Assembly: GCF_011074885.1 (NCBI RefSeq)
Contig: NC_054689.1
Location: 1,426,001-1,490,000 of the forward strand
Length of the DNA: 64,000 nucleotides
Source: Brettanomyces bruxellensis
Lineage: Eukaryota; Ascomycota; Pichiomycetes; Pichiales; Pichiaceae
Direction: 5' to 3'
Below the pieces are notes generated by a model that did not search any database, was not told the DNA's origin, and was given only the letters and a program-made list of their open reading frames with translations. Both the position numbers and the translations under genes were made by a program. Numbering within the stretch: the first letter of the stretch is position 1; each line of letters starts with the position of its first letter. Shown in pieces: positions 49,254 to 59,192 of the stretch.

Positions 49254-52200
49254 ATGTCAGAGCCACCTAATGACTATTATAAGTCCAAATTGAATGATCC
49301 ATCGTTATTTTCATCTTCCGAGCCCAGTGTAAAAAATGAAGCGTCTCCTCCCGCTTTGCAGAGTACTGGGCAAAGGCAGCCGGATGGGGCTAAGTATTTA
49401 GAGCATGATCTTCGTGGTGTACCTGGGGGTAAATCTGCCCCGTACGCAAATCCAAACTCTTCAACTCCAGCGCTTTTTGGTCATCACAAGACATCGTCTT
49501 CAGTTTATTCAAATGGGCAAATTTTTGGCTCCTTCTCGTCAGAAAGCATAACACCTTCAGTTTCGGGACAAGAAGCATCCCAAATCAATGGTAGCATGGG
49601 TCAATTGCCTGTGTATGCGCCCTCGTTATATGCTCCGTCAAATTGGGGATCGTCGGTTTATACTTTATCCATGCGACCCGAGTTAGAGAATAATTTTCAT
49701 GATCCTAGCTCCGGTTTTGCAAATTCCCAGGTTCTAGGGGCCGAGAACTATCAATCACCATATTATATGCCAATCAGAAGTGCGGATGAACCGCGACCTT
49801 TGGAACAACTTATCCGTAGGTTTTCGGTTTGGAAAATGATTATAAAGCAGACTCTGTTTTACTTAAGGGAAACGGCTATATTCAAAAAGCAAACGTACCT
49901 TGGCAATAAGGCTATGGTTAACAATTTAGAAATCTTGAGAAAACAGAATTCCGGTAAGTTAAAGTTCAAAGGATCCATGAATAATGCCTCAACAGCAGCC
50001 AAGAATTTAAAAAAGAGTATGAGTACGCCTGATTTATCAATGAGCGAACAGCAACAGCTGTATGAAGATATGGAACAGCGTAATCGAAAAACAGCTGAGA
50101 CCTTTAACGAAAATACTTCTCTTGGAAAGTTTATTAGAAAGGCTTTTCTGCCACCTGGTGATCACTCAATTTTATCTCTTTCGACAACTTTCTATAATAC
50201 GCATCTCGCACTAGCGGAGAGAAATCTTGTCACCTCTAATCAAATCACAACTAAATTGGTGCCTAGACTTCAAAGTTTAAAAGAAAGCTTGGACGATACA
50301 ATAAAGCAGATGTACACTGTCAAAGGCTCATCTGATTATAAGACCCGGGAACTTAAAACAGAAATTGCCAAAACTGGGGCAATTTTGAGTGATTACATAT
50401 GTTCCGTTGAACTTTTGACGAAGGGAGAGACCAAAACTAGTTTAGGCACTACCTTAAAATTCACAAGTATAGATCCTAAGAATGATCCTTATTTATTAAG
50501 ATTAAAGCTTGACCTTCAACTGAAAGAGCAGCTATTTACTGAAGCACACATCACGGATGCATATTTTGATTTACAATATAAAGCAGTTCAGCTAGAATCA
50601 ATTCTTTATAGAGAACTACAAAATGTGATGGGTGCCTTTTCCAATCTTATAAATGCCGAGCTTGATTGTTCTAAGGATAATCTAGTTGCAGATCTCACTG
50701 AAGGATTTCTTCGTAACGATCCTACTATTGATTGGGACTGCTTCATTTCTAACGATAATATGCATAACTTGATGTATGTCACTGCAAAAGATTCATTACG
50801 GAGAGATAGAAAAATAAGAAAAAAGTCGGATGTGATCTATCCGTATCAAAATGATAGTATAAGTTCCTGTGTGCTGAGTGGTTACATGGAAAAGAAATCG
50901 AAAATATTGAAGACATATTCAAGGGGTTTCTATGTTCTTACTTTCAACTTTTTACATGAATTCAAAGGGCAAGATCGCAGAAAAGAGGTAAACCCAATTG
51001 CTTCATACTCTTTGGACAAAATTAGTGTCTCGGCTTCTGGTAAGGACCCTAAAAAGTTTATCTTACACACGCTAACACGCTCAGACAAAGTTAAATCCAA
51101 GTTCGTTTTTCGGTGTGAATCTGTTGAGGATACTAATCATTGGCTTGATTGTTTTAGGAAATTGTGTAGCTTCACGACCGCAGCGGATCGGAACAATTCT
51201 CTCAGCGAAGCTATTTCTCAGTGTGACAAAAAGCAGGCTGAATGGGCGGGTGAAAAGGAACTCGGGACGCAGAACAATATGATCAATGCTGGCAGACTTG
51301 GTGGAGTGTCATCTCCTGGTGAATCGGTAATGTCCGATGAGTCTGATGTCGGGCAATCGGCCGAACCTCGTGCAAACGATAATTATCATAGTAACCATTC
51401 CTCCGGTTCTTCTATGAATTTGTCTGGAACTAGAGCAGGAAACTATAGTTCTGCTAGTGAAAGTACAGATGAAAAAGAAGTTTCACCGTGTAATTCCCTT
51501 AAGCAATCTGAGGGGAAGAATTCTTCGGCATTTTCTATGAGACTTCCAACTTTTCAGTCAGTCAAATCACCACCGTCATCAGAAGGCAGCACGCCAAAGG
51601 AAACAAGTTTGCGTGCTCAGCTTCAGCGTCATAAAAAGGCAGAAAGTTCAAGTACTGTTTCTCTTGATATGCTTAATGAGCATCTTAGGGAGCAGCGGGC
51701 TTCAATGGTTAAAGATGTGCGTGCCAACAAATCGATGTGGCCAGGTCTTGCAACACAAAAGCTGTCTCCTGCCGGCAAAGCTAGGTTACCTTCTGATGAT
51801 TTGTCAGGAGCAGTTATGTCCGATTATTTCAGTTATGCTGCACCTTCGGCAAGAACCCAAATGAGAACTGTGAGAGGCCGCTCAAGATCGAAGTCGTCTC
51901 TAAATTCATATTCCAGAGCCTCGTCTACATCTCGATCGAGATCAGTGTCACCCGCCCCAATTCCACGTATCTCGTTCTCGTCATCTAGTTCGCCTGCAGG
52001 AAATTTACCGGGCCAGATGCAGAATTTAAATCTCAAGGATGATGGGGTCATACAATCCTCTACAAAGAAGCCTGAAGCATTTCTCAATCCTCGAAATAGA
52101 GTTGGTCGTATTGCCCTTCCACAAAATGAAATGCCCGCTGATTTTGTTCTCCCGGTAACAACGCCTGGTGTAATACCCAAACGTTCAATCAGAGATGTGT

Positions 52201-52289
52201 TTCAAAAAGGGAATATTAGTAATAATCAAGGTATGACTCAGGCCGGATCCTCGACAGAGCCATCGTCACCAAATGAATGGAATTCATAG
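49254..52289 (+). CDS. RGC1: RGC1/ASK10-family PH-domain regulator of aquaglyceroporin
   Basis: This 1011-residue protein matches S. cerevisiae Rgc1 and Ask10/Rgc2, positive regulators of the Fps1 glycerol channel that are inhibited by Hog1. The conserved part begins at about 180 with RPLEQLIRRFSVWKMIIKQTLFYLRETA and continues as a BAR-like helical region, including DPKNDPYLLRLKLDLQLKEQ. It is followed by KSDVIYPYQ and the PH-like domain (about 540-640: GYMEKKSKILKTYSRGFYVLTFNFLHEF). The N-terminal 180 and C-terminal 370 residues are Ser-rich and probably disordered, with an RS-rich patch (RGRSRSKSSLNSYSRASSTSRSRSVS, about 878-903) suited to phosphorylation. One copy is expected before the genome duplication. 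SLM1/SLM2 are related but shorter. Confidence 0.82.
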   Translation: MSEPPNDYYKSKLNDPSLFSSSEPSVKNEASPPALQSTGQRQPDGAKYLEHDLRGVPGGKSAPYANPNSSTPALFGHHKTSSSVYSNGQIFGSFSSESITPSVSGQEASQINGSMGQLPVYAPSLYAPSNWGSSVYTLSMRPELENNFHDPSSGFANSQVLGAENYQSPYYMPIRSADEPRPLEQLIRRFSVWKMIIKQTLFYLRETAIFKKQTYLGNKAMVNNLEILRKQNSGKLKFKGSMNNASTAAKNLKKSMSTPDLSMSEQQQLYEDMEQRNRKTAETFNENTSLGKFIRKAFLPPGDHSILSLSTTFYNTHLALAERNLVTSNQITTKLVPRLQSLKESLDDTIKQMYTVKGSSDYKTRELKTEIAKTGAILSDYICSVELLTKGETKTSLGTTLKFTSIDPKNDPYLLRLKLDLQLKEQLFTEAHITDAYFDLQYKAVQLESILYRELQNVMGAFSNLINAELDCSKDNLVADLTEGFLRNDPTIDWDCFISNDNMHNLMYVTAKDSLRRDRKIRKKSDVIYPYQNDSISSCVLSGYMEKKSKILKTYSRGFYVLTFNFLHEFKGQDRRKEVNPIASYSLDKISVSASGKDPKKFILHTLTRSDKVKSKFVFRCESVEDTNHWLDCFRKLCSFTTAADRNNSLSEAISQCDKKQAEWAGEKELGTQNNMINAGRLGGVSSPGESVMSDESDVGQSAEPRANDNYHSNHSSGSSMNLSGTRAGNYSSASESTDEKEVSPCNSLKQSEGKNSSAFSMRLPTFQSVKSPPSSEGSTPKETSLRAQLQRHKKAESSSTVSLDMLNEHLREQRASMVKDVRANKSMWPGLATQKLSPAGKARLPSDDLSGAVMSDYFSYAAPSARTQMRTVRGRSRSKSSLNSYSRASSTSRSRSVSPAPIPRISFSSSSSPAGNLPGQMQNLNLKDDGVIQSSTKKPEAFLNPRNRVGRIALPQNEMPADFVLPVTTPGVIPKRSIRDVFQKGNISNNQGMTQAGSSTEPSSPNEWNS

Positions 52290-52673
52290 ATAATTTTCTT
52301 TCATATTTTCCTAAAGTACAAAATCAGCTTATTATATATAAATGTATATATATATATTTTTTATTTGCATCCTTTATTCCATGATAAGCAAACAATTGGT
52401 AAATGGTATCTAGTCTCACGTAAACATTTTTACCCTCCATCTGTGGACTTCCAGCGATTCGCGAAAGGAAGCTTGTTGATGAGACGCGACTGAGTTTTTT
52501 TAATCCTTCGTTATGTCGGTACAAAATCTCAGTCTAGGACGCTCGTTACTTAATATTCGTATTAAAATCAATTGTACAGAGTTTCAAATACAGGTGACAA
52601 AGATTTTGAAGTTGTGTTTCTTGTCTTCTTTTTTGCATGGTAATAAGTTGGGGTCATCTCAAACGCAGAGAGC
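52290..52673. other. Intergenic region, 384 bp
   Basis: Between two plus-strand genes. A (TA)-rich stretch is at 52335-52360. No gene seen; the short minus-strand frame here has no family features. Confidence 0.6.
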
Positions 52674-54611
52674 ATGCCGTTAGATAGAAGATTGCATGTC
52701 AGTAAGATCGGACGATTACTTTCTTCCTCATCACAGGTGATACCATCTTCTTCACAGCCCGATGATATTGGCCAGTTGAGTCAAGAGCAGAAACAGCAAG
52801 GATTTGAAGAAGATGATACAGGCTTTATTTTTAAACGGGCTTCCCAAGAGGAGATCGGAAAGGTATCGCAAATAAATGATAGCATTAATTCACGGAGTAC
52901 AAAGCGACGAAAAAAGCAACGTTTAGGCAAGACAATCAAAGATTCTAAAAGCAGTGCTTTATTTATGAAAGGCAAAGAAATTACAAAGGGTTTGGATGAG
53001 TTGTTAAACCGGTCAATATCTCAGCAGGCTGAGCGTCCAAAGAAAACAGCAGGGAAGAGTTCAAAGTCTCGGAAAGCAAAGGTCAAAAGAAACAACATTA
53101 AGCATATTAAGCAACCCCGTGATAAGAAGACTGAAAAGGAAATGCCACGTTCAGATGACACAGCAAAGAATTCTTTGAGCCAAAAAAAGTACATTCAATT
53201 ATCGGGAGGGCCACCTACTAAAAAGCGTGTTAAGAAGTATTCAGAAAGCACAACCCCCTCGGAACCCGAAAGCACGTTGTTGGATGTTCTTGAATATGAA
53301 AATATCTCTGATGAAAATAATGATAATAGTAATTTATTAGTAAGCTCTGGGGACGACACAGATCAGGTATTCTCATTGGATGATGATGTTGACGATTCTG
53401 TTTATCGAGAGGAAACGTATGATCAAAAGCCCGAAGAATTGAATGTCAAAAGACACAAAAATTCATTAGAGCTAAATTTTATTGATCGAAGTACACATAG
53501 CAATGATGATAATATGGCTTTGCAGGATGCTCCCGACTTTTATGAAACCGACGCATTTCACGTTGACGAACCAACAGAACAGGTGAGTGATAATTTGGAT
53601 AATAGCCATGTCTCAAATTTACAAAATGCAAACGTTAGTGAATATCTTGCAGCTACAGGTGATCCAATCATTGATGTCGCATCCAAAATTCCTTTGAAGG
53701 AATCGGTGGAGAGGCAAAGCCAGGATCAAAGTACTACAGCAAAATACTCAAGACGATCATCCTTATCCAACCGTGGAAAACGATTATCATCAATTGGAAA
53801 TGGCTTTGTTGCTGAACCACATTCAGAGGTCCCGATTGAACAATTCTATAAACACTTCGATAAGGATTTACCAGATCCTCATAAAATGCGTCAGCTCCTT
53901 GTATGGTGTTGTCGTAGAATTGATTTTGGTGGAACATCCAAAAACGATCAGTTGGCAGCAAGCTTAGCGGAAAAAATAAAGCAAAAGTTGATTAATGATC
54001 TAATTAATGGCAAGATTGATATTAATCTCTGGCGAAGCAGCCCAGTGCAAAATTCAAGTTCGAACGAAGCTTCCAAAGAGATCAGCGGGACGAACACCGG
54101 GTTTAATAGTGATAACATTGATTCACAATTCAATAAGACGGAAAAAGCTAAGCAGCCAATAGTGGTAAAGCCAAATGATGCGAATATAAGAAACATGAAA
54201 TTGCTTCGAGAGTATAAGAGCAAGTTAGAACGGTTAAAAAAGGAGGAAAATGCTTGGAAGAAGGCAGCAGCGACCCTTCCCGTTTCAATGGAGGAACAGT
54301 CAAGAGAAAATGCTATTGATCTGAATGAGTCAGATGATCTCCAAGTCCAGAATGCTCTTGAAAGCCTGAAAAGCGTAAGTGAAAAAACGGATCAAAAAAG
54401 GTATTCTATTATATTGGCTGATATGATTGAACGAATCAAGTTGAACGTTCATAAACTTAAGAAATCAGATGCTGCTATTTCACTGGTGGTGGAGAAGAAA
54501 ATGAAAGAACTTTCGCAAGTTCTTAAGAAGTCTACAGACTTAACAAACGACGAAGGACTCGATCCAAAGATGTTGTTACAAGCCTTAGCTGAGACCAATT
54601 TGTTGTCTTAA
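52674..54611 (+). CDS. DSN1: Kinetochore MIND-complex subunit DSN1 (Mis13)
   Basis: This 645-residue protein carries the Mis13/Dsn1 core in its C-terminal half. The motif RRSSLSNRGKRLSSIGNGFVAEPH is at about 360-383; in S. cerevisiae Dsn1 the corresponding RRxS sites are Aurora B/Ipl1 targets that relieve autoinhibition toward CENP-C/Mif2. The block VPIEQFYKHFDKDLPDPHKMRQLLVWCCRR follows directly and is the most conserved part of the family. Predicted coiled coil lies at about 505-610. The N-terminal half is Lys/Ser/Asp-rich and disordered. MIND (Mtw1, Nnf1, Nsl1, Dsn1) links the inner kinetochore to Ndc80. Confidence 0.92.
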   Translation: MPLDRRLHVSKIGRLLSSSSQVIPSSSQPDDIGQLSQEQKQQGFEEDDTGFIFKRASQEEIGKVSQINDSINSRSTKRRKKQRLGKTIKDSKSSALFMKGKEITKGLDELLNRSISQQAERPKKTAGKSSKSRKAKVKRNNIKHIKQPRDKKTEKEMPRSDDTAKNSLSQKKYIQLSGGPPTKKRVKKYSESTTPSEPESTLLDVLEYENISDENNDNSNLLVSSGDDTDQVFSLDDDVDDSVYREETYDQKPEELNVKRHKNSLELNFIDRSTHSNDDNMALQDAPDFYETDAFHVDEPTEQVSDNLDNSHVSNLQNANVSEYLAATGDPIIDVASKIPLKESVERQSQDQSTTAKYSRRSSLSNRGKRLSSIGNGFVAEPHSEVPIEQFYKHFDKDLPDPHKMRQLLVWCCRRIDFGGTSKNDQLAASLAEKIKQKLINDLINGKIDINLWRSSPVQNSSSNEASKEISGTNTGFNSDNIDSQFNKTEKAKQPIVVKPNDANIRNMKLLREYKSKLERLKKEENAWKKAAATLPVSMEEQSRENAIDLNESDDLQVQNALESLKSVSEKTDQKRYSIILADMIERIKLNVHKLKKSDAAISLVVEKKMKELSQVLKKSTDLTNDEGLDPKMLLQALAETNLLS

Positions 54612-54689
54612 CATCCTGAATGTTTGTATGTTTATTGTCATTTTGTATTATATGTATTAATATGTTCTAGCGCAAATGTGAATAATGAT

Positions 54690-55118
54690 TCATAAATACC
54701 TTTTCGCCAGAGCTCTGACCCTTGTATCAAAATCTGCACTTCGTATAGGCTGATTTATTTCGTAGAAGGGATTTAGTAAATTTCTAACATATAGCTCATG
54801 AATCTCAATAAAAAATTGTCGAATGCTTTCATCATGGTTCTTCAGATCGGTCATAATTAAAAACTTTCCGTTGCCTTGTGTTAAGTATGACAATATCTTG
54901 TATCCATAAAAGGAATCTAAATTTTTCGAGAATAGCCCGGTATCTTTAAATTGATTATCCTGCAATATATCAAGAGAGGAATTCAAGATAAATTGTTCGA
55001 GTTCCTGTAGTTCGTTTGGTAAATGTGGAACCCCGTTTCCTGACTGTCTGTACGTGCCAATTTCTAGTTCATAAACTGGCGCATCATTTGTACCAAGTAT
55101 AGCAAAGTAATACGACAT
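54690..55118 (-). CDS. TRS20: TRAPP subunit TRS20 (sedlin)
   Basis: This 142-residue longin-fold protein is the orthologue of sedlin/TRAPPC2, a core subunit of the TRAPP complexes that act as Rab GEFs and adaptors in ER-Golgi traffic and autophagy. Family features are MSYYFAILGTNDAPVYELE at the N-terminus, ILNSSLDILQD, the FYGYKILSYLTQGNGKFLIM strand region, and the highly conserved C-terminus ELYVRNLLNPFYEINQPI followed by FDTRVRALAKR. It lacks the insertion found in the S. cerevisiae protein (175 aa). It converges with DSN1, 78 bp apart. Confidence 0.96.
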   Translation of the reverse strand: MSYYFAILGTNDAPVYELEIGTYRQSGNGVPHLPNELQELEQFILNSSLDILQDNQFKDTGLFSKNLDSFYGYKILSYLTQGNGKFLIMTDLKNHDESIRQFFIEIHELYVRNLLNPFYEINQPIRSADFDTRVRALAKRYL

Positions 55119-55552
55119 TCTATGCTCAACCTTTCAAAGATCCTATAAATATATTTACAGAATAAACTTTATATGAAATAATATGCTAAAGGAATACTTA
55201 TTTGACAGATGTTTCGATGATTCTGTATTTTCTCACCGGAGATGAAAAAGAAACAATTACTAAGGTGAGGAGTAAATTAAATTTAAAAAGAGAACTAACA
55301 GCGACCAATTTCATCACAGTATTCTTCACATTTTAGTGCCAAGACGACTAAAAAATAGTGGCAGTGTTCCTAATTCAATACTGGATGGCGCTGCTTAGGT
55401 GTTACTTGGTGCATAATTTTGATTATAGTATAGCTTCAGTACTAGTTAGAGAACATTCATTATTTAACGAATTTACTTGGCATTTTATATCTTAGAGTAG
55501 ACAGCGGTTAAGTGGTTCAATATTTGTTTATTGCCAATTCCACAATTTTGAT
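55119..55552. other. Divergent intergenic region, 434 bp
   Basis: Promoter region of TRS20 (minus) and the gene at 55553 (plus). Nothing further recognised. Confidence 0.6.
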
Positions 55553-57322
55553 ATGTCATTAAAAGACTCATTGCCCCTTATCCAAAGCAAATCTTCACAT
55601 GAGGGTCATTTTACGTCACCAAGCCACGATACACTCGCCATGTCTCGTGGTCACCGTGAAAGTCAAAATAACTCTCTGGCCATTCACAGCCATGAAATCT
55701 CCATTTCTGATGATAGTGTTCCTTTTTCCACGCTATCTTCCGAAGAACAACCATCTTCTGGGAGTTTGAGTTCGGGTTCCGCTGATAAACAAAATGTGAG
55801 GTACTCTACAGAACAAATAGGTGATATCATGAAGCGTCGGACACAACTTATGGAGGACTTAAATATAAATAATAATGTTACCGGAGGATCCATCACAAAA
55901 TCTTTGGAATATACAAATCCAAGTTCTCTTAAGAGTGTAATATCGAAAGAAGAAGCTTCGGATCGTTTATCCAGAAAATCAGAACACCCAAAAGCATACT
56001 CAAGGGCAACCTTAGTAAAGGAGTTGTTCAGTGATTTTTATCGTTCATTGGAAACCTACGAAACAGAAGTTCAAAAAGACCAAGATGGTAATATTTTATA
56101 TCCAGGTATCGAGGGAGTGTTCAATCCGTTACAGATCATGCGAAATCGCCGTATAAGAAAATCCGAAGGTGTTTCCCTGAGAAAGGGAGTATTTTCAAAA
56201 GTGAAGCTTCCTTCGCAAACTTTCAGCAGACATAAAAGACCACGGTTGATTTGGCAGATAAATCCTTACGAATATTCTGGTGATTTTATCTGGAGACGTA
56301 CACATTTGGCACAACTACGACGGCCTAATGGGCAGTTATGGCTTTCCAAAAAATTACGCTATATTCGTGGTAATCAAGAAATAGGTAATGGCCTACCGTT
56401 AGATGACGGCTGGAATTCCTTTGGATTTAAAAGTCCCAGTGCATATTCAGAAAAGGAAAAGCGACTGAATACTGAGTTATCACTCGATGTTAATGAAAGT
56501 TCTGCATCAAAGGCAAGGCACGAACAATATGAGAACAAAAATCGGACAAAAAGTTTGGTTAAGATGGTTGGTAATCATACAGCCACAAATGATAGGGCTT
56601 CTTTGTCACCATCACGCTGGTATCCTGGAATGCTCACAACGTCAAATGTCTCCGTCAGAAAGAGAGAGGCATTGTCTAATAGCAATGGCTTAGCATTACG
56701 TTCCTTTAATAATAATAGAGATTTATCATATGCATCAATTCCCACACATAGCAGGGAAAATCCTGCTTTTATTAATTCAACATCTGGTGGGTCATCTGGA
56801 TCAACATTCAAGGAAGAAGTATTGTTAATAAAACAAATTGACCATAGATTAAATTCATCAAATTTACAAATGCGTAATTCCACCATTGGATTTAATCAAT
56901 TATTGTCTGAAAGCAGTGCCCGTTTTTCTAGGAGGTTGAATTGTTTTGAAACTCTTCAAGCAGAGAATCAGAGTAAATCAAGGAGATTGGCAAACCAAAT
57001 AGAGGAAATTGATGAAATTATCCATAGTCTTTCTTTGTCCAATGGAAAGCAGTCAATGCAACTGGAGGAACTTCTAGGTTATTGTGATAGAACGAATGGT
57101 GAAATTAACACTTCTATTACCCTAAAGATTCGTGACTTAAACGAAAGATTGGACAAGTTAATGACAAATGATAATGATACCCTCATGAATATGTTTTATA
57201 ATTTTGTTGAGATGATTATAGTGCTTTTCCTTTGGATGGTATGGGTTGTTGTTGAAGTGCTGAGATTTACAAAGGGTAGTGCTAGGATTATCCTTGGAAT
57301 AATTAAATGGATTCTATTTTAG
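55553..57322 (+). CDS. Uncharacterised fungal protein with C-terminal membrane segment
   Basis: This 589-residue protein has no recognised enzyme motif. In order: a Ser/His-rich N-terminus (about 1-140); a conserved-looking core at about 155-290 with ATLVKELFSDFYRSLETYE, GIEGVFNPLQIMRNRRIRK (about 185-203) and a Trp-rich segment (WQINPYEYSGDFIWRRTHLAQL, NGQLWLSKK); a Ser/Asn-rich linker; a coiled coil (about 465-545); and a hydrophobic C-terminus (about 548-589, IIVLFLWMVWVVVEVL) that could anchor it by the tail. The NPLQxxRNR core recalls a conserved fungal family that may include S. cerevisiae MTC4, but I am not confident of that link. Function not assigned. Confidence 0.7.
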   Translation: MSLKDSLPLIQSKSSHEGHFTSPSHDTLAMSRGHRESQNNSLAIHSHEISISDDSVPFSTLSSEEQPSSGSLSSGSADKQNVRYSTEQIGDIMKRRTQLMEDLNINNNVTGGSITKSLEYTNPSSLKSVISKEEASDRLSRKSEHPKAYSRATLVKELFSDFYRSLETYETEVQKDQDGNILYPGIEGVFNPLQIMRNRRIRKSEGVSLRKGVFSKVKLPSQTFSRHKRPRLIWQINPYEYSGDFIWRRTHLAQLRRPNGQLWLSKKLRYIRGNQEIGNGLPLDDGWNSFGFKSPSAYSEKEKRLNTELSLDVNESSASKARHEQYENKNRTKSLVKMVGNHTATNDRASLSPSRWYPGMLTTSNVSVRKREALSNSNGLALRSFNNNRDLSYASIPTHSRENPAFINSTSGGSSGSTFKEEVLLIKQIDHRLNSSNLQMRNSTIGFNQLLSESSARFSRRLNCFETLQAENQSKSRRLANQIEEIDEIIHSLSLSNGKQSMQLEELLGYCDRTNGEINTSITLKIRDLNERLDKLMTNDNDTLMNMFYNFVEMIIVLFLWMVWVVVEVLRFTKGSARIILGIIKWILF

Positions 57323-58266
57323 GTAAGTTGTTTTCATTTTATAAATTAGCATATATAATTGCATCTATATGTTTTGAAGTAGTAGTGAACATAAAATTAA
57401 ATTTATTCTACTTTCTCTTAAAGCATATTATTATTTTATCTTATCATCCCAATATATATATTTTTTTAAAATGTCATGGGATCTAATATTTACATTTAAT
57501 GGTGTTTAAGGATTCTTAAATTTTCTAAATTAAAGATTGATCTGATTCTTAAAATCTGCACCGTGTAAAGACCCTGTGAATTGTAAGGATTATATATAAT
57601 TAAATAAAATCTTTGGCAAGACTAAAGATAAAATATGAGCATGGTTTAAAAATCTATTAAAGTTGGTATTACCAGATTAGTATAGTGTTTAGATATTTAT
57701 TGTAGTATATAACTTGTATACAAATTCTAGTATAAACGTAAGAGGATATCTTAGCTTTACATAGTGTCGGACATATGAGAATATTACCTGGTATTAGGCA
57801 ATATATTATTATATGTCATTAGATTCATTTGTTTTGAGATCTTAACTTATTCTTAAATAACGAAGATTTAGAGTAATATCTATTAGAGACAATCCTGGAT
57901 AAAATGCACTAACTGTGTATGTTAGGAAATCAACAGAAAATTAATTATGCGCAATCATAATTATGTTTCTGAGAATTAAACCTTTTTTTTATATTATGTA
58001 TGATTACCTTACTTTATTTCCCTTTTTATTTTTACTTCACTTTACCTCTTATTATATAACTTGTTTCTTTCATGAAGGAACAAGACTCGATAGCCTATTT
58101 TGCAATACAACAAGTTCGACTCCACTTGATGGTGACAGAGTAAAGGAAGTTTTTTTTTTCATTTTTTTCTATGGTGACACATACACATTGTTAGAGTATT
58201 AAAGGCATTAACATTATCACACAGACCACTTGGTACATTTATATCCACCCACTTAGGTAACCGACC
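57323..58266. other. AT-rich gene-free region, about 0.94 kb
   Basis: Very AT-rich with no coding signal. It contains TGTCGGACATATGAG at 57765-57779, which resembles the reverse complement of the end of the nearby solo LTR (TGTCGGAACCTATGAG) and may be an old LTR terminus. Confidence 0.5.
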
Positions 58267-58825
58267 TGTCAGAGTATATAAATCCCGTGTGACATTTGTA
58301 TCTACTTAATTGCTCACATATCTCTGTGCCGTAGCACTACCGAGCGCGCAGATGCCCAAGGTTATGAACGGGATTGGCCATATAGTTCGGATATAGAAAA
58401 GACTTCTGTTGCATAGAATGACCCCCATAACAAAATAGGGTCCTTACGAACACGTTTGTAATCCAGCGAGAACCCGAAGGTTACTCTTGGTTTCAGCTGA
58501 AGGTTCACTTCAAGATGGATTTCCTTATATGAATATGTATTGCAAATTACACAATAAAGTCGTCGTCCCTTCTAAGAGACACATAGTATATAAGGAAAAA
58601 GTAGTACATACATATAAGAGATATTTTTCCGCAGAAGTGGAATAGGTCATTCTCAGCCGAAAGTAGATTAGGGAGAAATTTATTTCACAGGAAAAATTTC
58701 CCCGCGAATTATTTCTTCTATCTGTCTGAACATTAATTTGATTCACATATTATAAATCAAATACCAGTTGAACCTTTATGCGTTATTAACATATGAAACA
58801 TTATTATAACTCATAGGTTCCGACA
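58267..58825. mobile_element. Solo LTR of a retrotransposon (559 bp)
   Basis: The element starts TGTCAGAG and ends TTCCGACA, giving TG...CA termini in an imperfect inverted repeat (TGTCAGA against TGTCGGA, 6 of 7). It is flanked on both sides by the identical 5-bp sequence CGACC (58262-58266 and 58826-58830), the size of target-site duplication produced by Ty-type integrases. No primer-binding site, gag or pol frame is present, so only a single LTR remains after recombination. It lies 295 bp upstream of tRNA-Pro, a preferred neighbourhood of yeast LTR elements. Orientation and family (copia or gypsy) are not determined. Confidence 0.75.
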
Positions 58826-58830
58826 CGACC

Positions 58831-58946
58831 TTACAATTGTCTGAATCTCCCCGACTGCTAGGTTCTTATTAGTTCTATTAAAGAAGGAGTTTGATAGCTA
58901 AAGCCCGGGAGTAACTCATAAGGTCTCTCTTAACTCCGACAAACTG
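58831..58946. repeat. Probable older LTR fragment
   Basis: The segment ends AACTCCGACA (to 58941) and contains TAACTCATAAGGT, close to TAACTCATAGGTT at the end of the solo LTR next door. It is followed by AACTG (58942-58946); an AACTG followed by TG occurs at 57911-57917. It may be the 3' part of an older LTR interrupted by the 559-bp element. Tentative. Confidence 0.35.
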
Positions 58947-59120
58947 TCGGCACCGAATTACATCACAACATTCTAAACATATTACTTTACAACATACAAT
59001 ACTTCACATTTTAGTGGTTTGATTCAACACTTCAAAACAAACACACAAAACACTTTGCACTTACATAATCAAAAATAATTTAGGTTCAAACCAAAGCAGA
59101 CCCCTTACAATTTTGGTTGT

Positions 59121-59192
59121 GGGTTAATGGTCTAGTGGTATGATTCCTGCTTTGGGTGCAGGAGGCCCTGGGTTCAATTCCCAGTTGACCCC
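59121..59192 (+). tRNA. tRNA-Pro (anticodon UGG)
   Basis: A 72-nt cloverleaf without intron: acceptor GGGTTAA pairs with TTGACCC; A-box TGGTCTAGTGGT; anticodon stem CCTGC/GCAGG with loop TTTGGGT (anticodon TGG at 59153-59155); B-box GGTTCAATTCC. The arm sequences match yeast tRNA-Pro(UGG) closely. A T run (59196-59207) follows as the Pol III terminator. CCA is not encoded. Confidence 0.97.

Noticed and set aside
58937..58950. CCGACA-aac-TGTCGG hairpin as a terminator or regulatory element
   Set aside because: It is better explained as an LTR terminus followed by a chance or related TGTCGG; yeast genes do not use hairpin terminators.
58172..58970. Longer LTR candidate bounded by TTCTA repeats
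   Set aside because: TTCTA flanks TG...CA here too, but the ends (TGGTGACA / CACAACA) are poor inverted repeats and the inner 559-bp element with the CGACC duplication explains the region better.
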